Shown here piece by piece: positions 1 to 5,889 of a DNA stretch of 12,137 nucleotides. The notes below the pieces were generated by a model. It searched no databases. It saw only the letters and a program-made list of their open reading frames with translations, and was not told the origin of the DNA. Both the position numbers and the translations under genes were made by a program. The first letter of the stretch is position 1. Every line of letters begins with the position of its first letter. Source of the DNA: JALZAA01 sp046724655 (GTDB lineage Bacteria; Actinomycetota; Acidimicrobiia; IMCC26256; JACDBD01); assembly GCA_046724655.1 (NCBI GenBank), contig JBKOWY010000159.1:1-12137 (forward strand). The letters run 5' to 3'.

Positions 1-231
<231 letters not shown>

Positions 232-309
232 CGCTCCTCCCTTCGAGTGCAATGGAGTCTCAACGATCGGGCGGGGGCCACCCTTCCCTTGACGAACGGG
301 ATCGCCCCG

Positions 310-365
310 GTGTGACCGACGGCCCCCACGAATTCAGCTTGTCGATCGGCCGTTGGTGGTCACAC
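310..365 (-). terminator. Imperfect hairpin at the end of the VOC gene (terminator candidate)
   Basis: The arms GTGTGACC (310-317) and GGTCACAC (358-365) are perfectly complementary. The stem continues inward with GACGGCC (318-324) against GGCCGTT (348-354) after a 3-nt bulge. The loop is about 23 nt. The outer arm contains the VOC stop codon. There is no T-tract, so it is at best a GC-type terminator or mRNA-protecting structure on the minus-strand transcript. Confidence 0.35.
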
Positions 366-761
366 GTCGGGGCGGGCCTGGCGGCTCGCGGGTTGGAAGA
401 GCTCGACGACGTTGCCGGAGGGATCCTCGAGCAGGATCTGGGAGCCGCCCGGGCCGATGACGATGTCGTTGCGGAAGGTCGCGCCCGCCTCGCGCAGCCG
501 GGCGACTTCGGCATCGATGTCGTCGACGATGAAGTGGATGCGGTTCCAGCCGCCTGGCCCGGGCTTGGCGCCGTCGGGCATCGGACGTCCCGCGGAGCTC
601 GTCGGCCCGCTGAGCAGCACCCGGAGGTTGCCTTGACGGACGTCGGCGAACGCCGGCGCCCGGTTGGACAACACGGTGAATCCGAGGTGCTTCGTGTAGA
701 AGTCGATGGCCTTATCGACGTCGTCGACCATGTACCGGATGTTGACCATGTCGCTGTCCAT
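360..761 (-). CDS. VOC (glyoxalase/bleomycin-resistance fold) family protein
   Basis: This 133-aa protein is the full length of a single-chain VOC protein made of two beta-alpha-beta-beta-beta modules. Module 1 (residues 6-50) holds the VDDVDKAIDFYTKHLGF helix start. Module 2 (74-124) has RIHFIVDDIDAEV and ends in EDPSGNVVELFQP. H76 and E120 sit where VOC metal ligands usually lie; the first-strand position is Tyr10 rather than His, so metal binding may be incomplete. The ATG at 761 has AAGGAGG 10 nt upstream. The start lies inside the 3' end of the upstream arsenate reductase fusion (50-bp overlap), suggesting cotranscription and possibly coupled translation. It has no cysteines, so it lacks the vicinal thiols used by the C-As lyase ArsI, although it sits in an arsenic unit. 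The fold is secure; the substrate is unknown. Confidence 0.9.
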   Translation of the reverse strand: MDSDMVNIRYMVDDVDKAIDFYTKHLGFTVLSNRAPAFADVRQGNLRVLLSGPTSSAGRPMPDGAKPGPGGWNRIHFIVDDIDAEVARLREAGATFRNDIVIGPGGSQILLEDPSGNVVELFQPASRQARPDV

Positions 762-1560
762 GGGACCGAGACCTCCTTCGCGGTGTGTGATCGATCACAG
801 AGAGCAGGACGCGGATGCGCGTCTCGAGCTCGGCGGCGGTGCGCTTGAACGAGGGATAACTCTCACGGTCTGTTTCGCCCTCGAGCCCCGGATCGGGGAT
901 GCTCCAGTGAATGGCTTCCGGCGGACCGGGAAACTCCGGGCAGACCTCGCGGACTCGGTCGCACAGCGTGATCACGAGGTCGAAGCGCCGCCGCGTGAAC
1001 TCCTCGAAGTGTTTGGACCGCTTGGCGCTGATGTCGATCCCGCGCTCGCGCATGACGCGAACCGCGTTGGGGTGGACCGGTTTCGGATGGCTGCCCGCGC
1101 TTGCGACCTCGACCGTTCCGCCTGCGAGGGAATCGAGTAGCGCCTCGGCGATCTGCGACCGAGTCCCATTCCCGGTGCAGAGGAACAGGACTCTGCACCG
1201 GCGCATCAAGCCCGGAGCCGTCGAACGGTCGGGTGGTGGCAATGGTGCGAGCTGCAAGCCGGGATGCAGCGCTTCGCCCGAGCTTCGGAGGAGCTGCGCG
1301 CAGCGCGCAAAGTCGATCGCGTAGTACGAGTCGCGGCGATCGGCCGAGCTACGACGCACCGTGATCAGTTCCCCGTTCCGGAGCTGGCCGAGGTGATACG
1401 AGACGAGGCTCTGCGGCTCACCGAGCATGGCGGTCAGCTCGCGCACGGCGCGGTCGCTGCGTGCGAGCTCCCTGAGCAACCGCCAGCGGACCGGGTGCCC
1501 CGCGAGCTGCAGGAACGGCGGCGGCGGGTCGAGGGCCTCTGCTTCTGCCGTACGGGTCAC
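712..1560 (-). CDS. arsC: ArsR-type repressor fused to thioredoxin-dependent arsenate reductase (ArsC)
   Basis: This 282-aa two-domain protein has a winged helix-turn-helix at residues ~15-95 (recognition helix around SLVSYHLGQLRNGEL) and a low-molecular-weight phosphatase-fold ArsC at ~121-255. The P-loop CTGNGTR gives nucleophile C128 and R134; C200 and C207 follow at the exact +72 and +7 spacing of C10, C82 and C89 in the staphylococcal enzyme, and D223-P224 is the acid. The expected reaction is arsenate to arsenite through a disulfide cascade re-reduced by thioredoxin, in the cytoplasm. The ArsR half lacks the ELCVCDL arsenite site (ELTAMLG at 41-47), so any sensing must differ. GTG at 1560 is the start and no strong ribosome site is seen. 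A palindromic operator lies 30 bp upstream. The Arg/His-rich tail (~258-282) reads through the VOC gene's ribosome site and start, and may result from a lost stop. No arsenite pump is visible here. Confidence 0.92.
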   Translation of the reverse strand: MTRTAEAEALDPPPPFLQLAGHPVRWRLLRELARSDRAVRELTAMLGEPQSLVSYHLGQLRNGELITVRRSSADRRDSYYAIDFARCAQLLRSSGEALHPGLQLAPLPPPDRSTAPGLMRRCRVLFLCTGNGTRSQIAEALLDSLAGGTVEVASAGSHPKPVHPNAVRVMRERGIDISAKRSKHFEEFTRRRFDLVITLCDRVREVCPEFPGPPEAIHWSIPDPGLEGETDRESYPSFKRTAAELETRIRVLLSVIDHTPRRRSRSHGQRHGQHPVHGRRRR

Positions 1561-1590
1561 GACGGCAGGTTACGCCGCCTGTCCAGATAG

Positions 1591-1606
1591 ATCAAACTAG
1601 TTTGAT
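1591..1606. promoter_or_regulatory. Perfect 16-bp palindrome, probable ArsR-family operator
   Basis: ATCAAACTAGTTTGAT is an exact inverted repeat, 30 bp upstream of the GTG of the ArsR-ArsC fusion. It is AT-rich within very GC-rich DNA. ATCAA-N6-TTGAT half-sites are the usual kind of target for ArsR/SmtB winged-helix dimers. The position suits autorepression of the fusion gene and the overlapping VOC gene. The regulator-operator pairing is inferred. Confidence 0.7.
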
Positions 1607-1725
1607 GGATTGCGCCGCAGCAGGAGGGCAAGCCGACTGCCGCGCATGAACTTCGGGGTTTCGCCCCGCAGGCGCGGCCACGCGGTCTGCTCACGCGCTG
1701 CGCCTTCGCATGTCAAGAAGAGCGC

Positions 1726-1875
1726 GGCGAGGCGGCCTGTACGCCGGAGACTGTTTTCACGTCCCGATGACCTGCACGAACGCGTGCACTTGCTTCCTGA
1801 CCTGGGGATTTGGTTCCCGTCAGCTCCGGTCGTTTCCCGTCGTTTCCGGTCCTCGCGCGGGACCTTCGCGGGACC
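1726..1875 (+). repeat. Non-coding repeat module, copy A
   Basis: About 150 bp that recurs in the same orientation at 5585-5735. The right-hand 65 nt (1811-1875 against 5671-5735) differ at 7 positions; the left 85 nt are looser but collinear with one 1-nt gap, sharing CGGCCTGTACGCC. Inside, CTCCGGTCGT and TTCCCGTCGT-like units recur every 10 nt (about 1814-1851), and the right end carries GCGGGACC twice. No coding gene fits. It lies in the 495-nt gap between the arsenic operator and the hydrolase; the rest of that gap holds only a small CGGGG/CCCCG hairpin (1654-1668). Copy B follows an integrase stub, so the module may be an integrase-linked attachment or arm region; this is inference. Confidence 0.8.
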
Positions 1876-2055
1876 GCCGCGCCAGGTCCTTGGGGCGGAA
1901 CAGCGCGTTCCGGTGATCGGAGGCGGCGTGCGAGGGCGCGCTCGAGTCTCAGGTCCCGTGCCGGAAGCTCAGCCAGCGCACTGGGACGGGAAGATCGCCG
2001 CGGCGTCGTGTCTGTATCCGTGCGCATGTCATACCCGCGCGGCACGCGCCGTCCT

Positions 2056-2898
2056 CTACCCGAGCGCGAGCATCGCCTCGGCGACCTCGCCGGCCGCCGC
2101 ATGGGGGATCGCAGTGGCGGCCTCCTCGAGGACGAGCAGCCGCGCCCCGGGGATCTCGCGCGCGATCGCCTCGCCGTTGCCGACGGGGAAGAACGGGTCG
2201 CGGCGGCCGTGGACGACGAGCGTGGGGACCTCGATCTCGGGCAGGCGCTCGCGCCAGCGGGGTTTGCAGTCGAGCTTCGAGAACACCATGCCCATCTGGT
2301 TGGCCATCTGGACCGGGGGTGCGGTCCCGGGCGTGCGGTCCCAGATGCGCGCGGCGGTCGCGCGCGCGGCGACGGGGTCGTCGCCGAGGATCTCCGCGCT
2401 GGCGGCGGCGAACTCCACCACCGCCTCGCGGTCGCTCCAGTCGGGCATCGGATGCGCGAACAGCCGGCTCATCGTCGCCTGGTCATGGTCGGGGAGGTCA
2501 TCGTCGGGCGGGCCGGGCGCGACCGCGCGAGTGCCGACCAGGGTGAGCGCCGAGAACGCGCCCGGATGGTCGAGCGCGGCCACCTGGGCGACCATCCCGC
2601 CGACGCCGATCCCCGCGAGGTGCGCGGGCCCGCCGCCGAGCGCGTCGGCAAGGGCCGCCGCGTCGGCGGCGAGGTCGCGCAGGGTGTAGGCGGGCGCCTC
2701 CGGGTCCGCCGTCGTCGACTCGCCGCTATCGCGCAGGTCGTAGCGCACTACGCGGCGCCCGCCGGCGGCGAGGCGCTCGCAGAGCGCGTCGGGCCAGGAG
2801 AGCATCGTCGTCCCGCCCGCGAGCAGGACGAGTGGTGCGTCGTCGTCACCGAAGGACTCGATGCCGAGGGCGACCTCATTGGCGTTGACGGTGGTCAT
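2056..2898 (-). CDS. RdmC-like alpha/beta-hydrolase lacking nucleophile and catalytic His
   Basis: This 280-aa protein (from the ATG at 2898) has the full-length alpha/beta-hydrolase fold. It resembles the aclacinomycin methylesterase RdmC group, with LLAGGTTMLSWPD (25-37) at the oxyanion-hole region and VVRYDLRDSGEST (50-62). The nucleophile elbow, normally GxSxGG, reads GIGVGG at 96-101, so the serine is Gly98. The acid D234 (HGRRDPFFP) is present. The usual GHxLP histidine is Thr262 (AATAIP, 260-265). With two of three triad residues absent, ordinary ester hydrolysis is unlikely; a binding or non-hydrolytic role, or decay, is more probable. The reading frame is intact and codon use is normal for the region. 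Another ATG at 2922 would add eight residues starting at the edge of the tRNA remnant; I prefer 2898 because MTTVNANEV begins like the family, though its ribosome site is weak. Confidence 0.88.
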   Translation of the reverse strand: MTTVNANEVALGIESFGDDDAPLVLLAGGTTMLSWPDALCERLAAGGRRVVRYDLRDSGESTTADPEAPAYTLRDLAADAAALADALGGGPAHLAGIGVGGMVAQVAALDHPGAFSALTLVGTRAVAPGPPDDDLPDHDQATMSRLFAHPMPDWSDREAVVEFAAASAEILGDDPVAARATAARIWDRTPGTAPPVQMANQMGMVFSKLDCKPRWRERLPEIEVPTLVVHGRRDPFFPVGNGEAIAREIPGARLLVLEEAATAIPHAAAGEVAEAMLALG

Positions 2899-2921
2899 CG
2901 GATCACCGTAAGCGGAGCCCA

Positions 2922-2959
2922 TGCCCGGGATGGATTCGAACCATCGACCTACGGATTAG
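2922..2959 (-). other. tRNA-Arg-like 3' half, probable attachment-site remnant
   Basis: Read on the minus strand this gives CTAA, then TCCGT (3' anticodon stem), AGGTC (5-nt variable loop), GATGG-TTCGAAT-CCATC (perfect T arm with 7-nt loop) and CCGGGCA (3' acceptor strand). Upstream of CTAA the sequence does not form the other half of an anticodon arm, D arm or 5' acceptor strand. An anticodon ending in CT with a short variable loop points to tRNA-Arg (UCU or CCU). A 3' half beginning within the anticodon is the typical remnant left when a tyrosine integrase recombines into a tRNA gene. The intact tRNA is not in the window. Confidence 0.72.
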
Positions 2960-3145
2960 TCACGCCGACAGGTCGTCGTTCGGTCGCGTCGTGCTGTGCG
3001 CGCCGGCATGGCCGCGGGACGCCTATTCGGTCGCTGCCTGGCGACCACCGAGCGGCGGCCGCGGTCATCGTCGGTGCTTGCGGACATCCACGGGCTGTAG
3101 AGGCGATTGGCGCAGCCATGACCGTTGGCCGCCTCCTCTGGTCGC

Positions 3146-4045
3146 TCACGCCGGCGGCGTCACCATCTTCTCGGTGACGTCCCATAGACGCCGCGCGAGA
3201 TCGGGATCGCGACTGGCCTTGCTCGATGCGGCCTGCTTGCCGCGCTTCAAATAGGCGCCGGTGACGTGCGCCAGCTCCGATGCGGTCGCCGCCCACGCCA
3301 CGCCGGTCGCTGCCTTGGTCGGCGTGGTCATGAAGGGCAGGAGAATGGCGCCGACGGCTTTGTAGGCGAACGGCAGCGTCTGGCCGATGTTGGTCCCGCG
3401 CACGAATCCGGGATCGACGCAGTTGGCCGTCACGCCGCTGCCCTCAAGACGGCGGGCCAGCTCGTACGTGAAGAGGACCAAGGCCAGCTTGGAGTCGTTG
3501 TAGGCCCGCTGCCCGCTGAAGCGACGCTCGTGCTGGAGGTCAGCGAAGTCGATGCGGCCGCCCCGGTGGCCACTCGACACCATGTTCAAAACCCTGGCCG
3601 GCGCACTCCGCTTCAGGAGCGCGAGCAACGAGGTCGTGAGCAGGTACGGCGCCAGGTAGTTCACGGCGAAGGTGAGTTCGAGCCCGTCTGCCGTCGTCTG
3701 CCGTTGACCGACGTCCACCCCGGCGTTGTTGATGAGGACGTCGAGGCGATCAAACCGCCGGTGGAACTCAGCCGCGACACCGCGCACGCCTTCGGCCGCG
3801 GATAGATCGCCCGCGGCGACTTCCACCGTCGGGTTACCAGCCGAGGTGATCTCGGCGCGGGCCCTCTCGCCGGACGCGGCGTCCTTGGCCCCGATCACGA
3901 CTGTGGCGCCCATCGCCGCGAGCTTGCGCGCCGTCTCCTTACCGATGCCCGACGTTGCCCCCGTCACGAAGACAACACGGCCGCGCATGTCTTCTGCCAC
4001 GGTGCGGTTGTCTACCAGAAGCGCAGTCGGCGGAGACGCCGACAC
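3146..4045 (-). CDS. Short-chain dehydrogenase/reductase (retinol-dehydrogenase-like)
   Basis: This 299-aa classical SDR has a cofactor loop TGATSGIG at 28-35, NNAG at 106-109, Asn129, serine 157/158 (NMVSSGHRGG), and the catalytic YNDSK with Tyr182 and Lys186. The overall pattern (FADLQHERRFSGQRAYNDSK region, then VTANCVDPGFV) is that of the retinol dehydrogenase/WWOX-like branch, which moves hydride between NAD(P)H and an alcohol or carbonyl. No membrane anchor is seen. The start is uncertain: GTG at 4045 gives the longest form, while GTG at 4000 (AEDMRGRVVFVTG) or ATG at 3988 begin closer to the Rossmann strand as homologues do; none has a strong ribosome site. It stands alone on the minus strand next to the tRNA remnant. 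The substrate is unknown. Confidence 0.92.
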   Translation of the reverse strand: MSASPPTALLVDNRTVAEDMRGRVVFVTGATSGIGKETARKLAAMGATVVIGAKDAASGERARAEITSAGNPTVEVAAGDLSAAEGVRGVAAEFHRRFDRLDVLINNAGVDVGQRQTTADGLELTFAVNYLAPYLLTTSLLALLKRSAPARVLNMVSSGHRGGRIDFADLQHERRFSGQRAYNDSKLALVLFTYELARRLEGSGVTANCVDPGFVRGTNIGQTLPFAYKAVGAILLPFMTTPTKAATGVAWAATASELAHVTGAYLKRGKQAASSKASRDPDLARRLWDVTEKMVTPPA

Positions 4046-4562
4046 GAGAGTTCACCGCTGATTCCATGTGACCTGTCGCAAGCCACGCGGCGGGAGCGAA
4101 ATCTGCGCAGCCCTATGTGGTCGTCGCTTGACCACGCCTTGAGCCGTCGACGACATACCTACTCAACATCTCGCCGCCCTCGGCAAAGGTGCCGGTGAAT
4201 CGTTGCGACAACTCCGCGAAGGCGCACAGGCAGACCCGACAACATGAACGTGCGCCAATTCAGTTTGGGGTCTGCCAGGTGGGCCGACGTGGACCGTGAT
4301 CAAGAGCCGGTAGAACGCATTTGGCGCAATGACATTGTCGACCTTCGACATCCGTGGCCATCGCCTTCTAACGCGCGACATGTCTCGGCGATAACGGCCC
4401 TTCGGGGCAACGGCTCCGGATTGGCGTGCTTCGGAACGATGGCGTTGAGTTTGATCGGTCCTTCCGGATCACGACCACGTTCGCTCGCGCTCACACAGTC
4501 CCGCGAACAGCGCGAGGACCGGGCGGTACGCTCGCCGTGACCCCTAGCGCGGAGGTTCGCCC
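4046..4562. other. Intergenic stretch with no recognisable gene
   Basis: These are 517 bases between the divergent SDR and membrane-protein genes. Open frames exist on both strands (for example 4244-4540 plus, 4163-4381 minus), but they have no ribosome sites, no recognised motifs, and weaker GC-ending codon bias than the genes around them. A 16-nt string, GCCGTCGACGACATAC, at 4144-4159 also occurs in the integrase stub (about 5494-5509), but the similarity does not extend. It probably holds the two promoters; I cannot place them. Confidence 0.5.
4551..4555 (+). promoter_or_regulatory. Ribosome binding site supporting a CTG start
   Basis: GGAGG lies 7 nt before CTG at 4563, which opens the frame of the membrane protein as (M)TDNEPPPKIG. 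The only standard candidate nearby in frame, GTG at 4635, has no purine-rich site before it. The frame is closed upstream by TAG at 4545, so the true start falls between 4548 and 4635. Confidence 0.6.
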
Positions 4563-5234
4563 CTGACTGACAACGAGCCGCCTCCGAAGATCGGCGAGGC
4601 CGACCGTGAGCCGCGCCCGTCGGCCGTCACGTTCGTGACCACGGAGCATTTCGTGCTCCAGGGCGCTCGCGCGGCAACCATCGCGGAGTCGACGGGCCGC
4701 GCATCCATGTTCCTCTTCTCGGTTTCGGGCGGCCTGGTTGCTTTGGGCTTGGTTGCGACCGCGAGCCGTATCGGAACGGCGTTCTATGCCTTCGGCATCG
4801 TCCTCCTCCCGACGCTTGCCTTCGTCGGGTTTGTCACGTTCGAGCGAGTGCTGCAGTCGGCGCTCGAGGACAGCGGGTTGGCGCGCCGCATGGCTCTTCT
4901 GCGCCGGTATTACTTCGACAACGCACCCGAACTCGCCCGGTACCTGGTGACGATCGAGCCGTGGGAGCGAGTTCGTGCCAAGGGGTTTCGCTTCCGCAGA
5001 CAAGCATTTCGGACGGTCGCCGGCATGGTCGGCGTGATCACCGCCGTCCTCGCCGGCTCGACCGCGAGCCTGATCGCGATCGTGTCGTCCGACCACTCGG
5101 GCGCCGCGGCGCTCATTTCAGGTGTCACGGTCGCAGTCGCCGTGCTCACGGCCCTCATGCGCGCCCAGTGGTCTGCCTTGAGGAGTGACGCCACCGCGCC
5201 ACTCGTGGCGAACGAGGACGAAGGATCCGTGTGA
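4563..5234 (+). CDS. Four-helix integral membrane protein, function unknown
   Basis: This is a 223-aa protein if translation starts at CTG 4563; the GTG at 4635 would give 199 aa. I prefer the CTG because GGAGG lies 7 nt upstream and the 24 extra codons keep strong GC-ending bias. It has a hydrophilic, Pro/Glu-rich N-terminus (1-45), two hydrophobic segments at ~49-66 and ~74-93, then a basic cytoplasmic-type section (~95-150, with RRMALLRRYYFDN and ERVRAKGFRFRRQ), and two more hydrophobic segments at ~152-175 and ~181-199, ending in an acidic tail. Two hairpins separated by a basic amphipathic region suggest an inner-membrane protein with both termini and the middle loop in the cytoplasm. 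It resembles uncharacterised actinobacterial membrane proteins I cannot name. No enzymatic motif is seen. It stands alone between a gene-poor stretch and the integrase stub. Confidence 0.8.
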   Translation: MTDNEPPPKIGEADREPRPSAVTFVTTEHFVLQGARAATIAESTGRASMFLFSVSGGLVALGLVATASRIGTAFYAFGIVLLPTLAFVGFVTFERVLQSALEDSGLARRMALLRRYYFDNAPELARYLVTIEPWERVRAKGFRFRRQAFRTVAGMVGVITAVLAGSTASLIAIVSSDHSGAAALISGVTVAVAVLTALMRAQWSALRSDATAPLVANEDEGSV

Positions 5235-5412
5235 GCTGGCAGCGCCGCTGACGGCCGGTTTCACCCGGGGTGAGTGGCCACGCTGGCACGATGACCGGAC
5301 AAAGGCTGGGGCGGAATGCGTAACCGACCCCCTCTGCGAACATGCCGATCGCGGTCACGGTGACGGTCCGGGCCGTACCGAGTGACCGAGCAGTGCGTAC
5401 ATCGCGGGAACG

Positions 5413-5552
5413 GCCCTCGGGCACGCGAGTGCCGCGGAGACGCTCGACACCTACTCGCACCTCTGGCCCGATTCCGAGCACCGCACCGCGGCGCCGTCGA
5501 CGACATACTCGGTGCTCGTACGGTCCGTATGCGGTCCCAGCGCACCAGCTAG
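5413..5552 (+). pseudogene. C-terminal stub of a phage-type tyrosine recombinase (integrase), frameshifted
   Basis: One frame reads ALGHASAAETLDTYSHLWPD from 5413. This contains the LGH box and the catalytic tyrosine of the lambda-integrase family (Tyr in LDTYSH) and is characteristic of actinobacterial phage and island integrases. About 25 codons in, around 5480-5495, the homology moves to another frame, which continues as AVDDILGARTV and ends near the family's usual C-terminus with TAG at 5550. The shift equals a loss of one base. Upstream of 5413 no integrase body (Arg-box, core-binding or arm-binding domain) can be seen in any frame, so only about the last 45 codons remain. The 178 bases between the membrane-protein stop and this stub hold no gene I can support. 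The stub is followed 32 bp later by repeat copy B. Confidence 0.8.
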
Positions 5553-5584
5553 GAGCGTTTGCCCAGATCAAGGGCGGTAGTGGT

Positions 5585-5735
5585 GGCGAGTCGGCCTGTA
5601 CGCCAGAGTCTTTTTTTCGCGGCTCGCTGACCTGCAGCGACGCGCGCACCTTGGCTCTGACCCGCGATTTTGGTTCCCGTCAGCTCCGGTCGTTTCTGGT
5701 CATTTCTTGTTCTCGCGCGGGACTTTCGCGGGACC
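5585..5735 (+). repeat. Non-coding repeat module, copy B
   Basis: This is the partner of 1726-1875, in the same orientation and about 3.86 kb away. Its right half contains an exact 26-nt match to copy A (5671-5696 against 1811-1836), and both end in the doubled GCGGGAC element. The 10-nt periodicity seen in copy A is partly eroded here (TTTCTGGTCA, TTTCTTGTTC). It starts 32 bp after the integrase stop, so this copy is placed as the 3' flank of the integrase gene. No open frame has coding character. Bases 5736-5861 after it hold nothing I recognise. Confidence 0.8.
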
Positions 5736-5861
5736 TCGAGCTTGGGCCCTTGCCCCGTGACGCAGTCCCACCGGCCAGGTGATCGCCCGGGCGTCGGATG
5801 CACGCGCAGGTCAGCCGATGCTCACCTATGGCGGACACGCTTCGACGGGCCTCCGTCCGGC

Positions 5862-5886
5862 ACGTCGTCTTTGGCCTTGACGACGT
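5862..5886 (-). terminator. Hairpin downstream of the broken hydrolase (terminator candidate)
   Basis: ACGTCGTC (5862-5869) and GACGACGT (5879-5886) form a perfect 8-bp stem with a 9-nt loop. It lies 3 bp past the stop of the minus-strand hydrolase pseudogene. No T-tract follows on the minus strand, as is common for high-GC terminators, so this is a position-based call. Confidence 0.4.
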
Positions 5887-5889
5887 TCT

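Noticed and set aside
360..761. VOC gene as the organoarsenical C-As lyase ArsI
   Set aside because: It overlaps an arsenate reductase gene, but the protein has no cysteines at all, while ArsI depends on a vicinal cysteine pair.
1713..2102. 129-aa minus-strand open frame (and its likeness to 5549-5803)
   Set aside because: The protein-level likeness (PELTGTK and flanking) comes from the DNA repeat copies A and B; codon bias is not gene-like and there is no ribosome site, so the repeat is non-coding.
1810..3177. 455-aa plus-strand open frame
   Set aside because: It runs antisense to the alpha/beta-hydrolase and through the tRNA remnant, whose reverse complement gives the well-known spurious GFEPS string.
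4144..4159. Second integrase remnant, from a 16-nt match to the integrase stub
   Set aside because: GCCGTCGACGACATAC matches, but flanking translation does not; the string encodes a common AVDDI and could recur by chance in GC-rich DNA.
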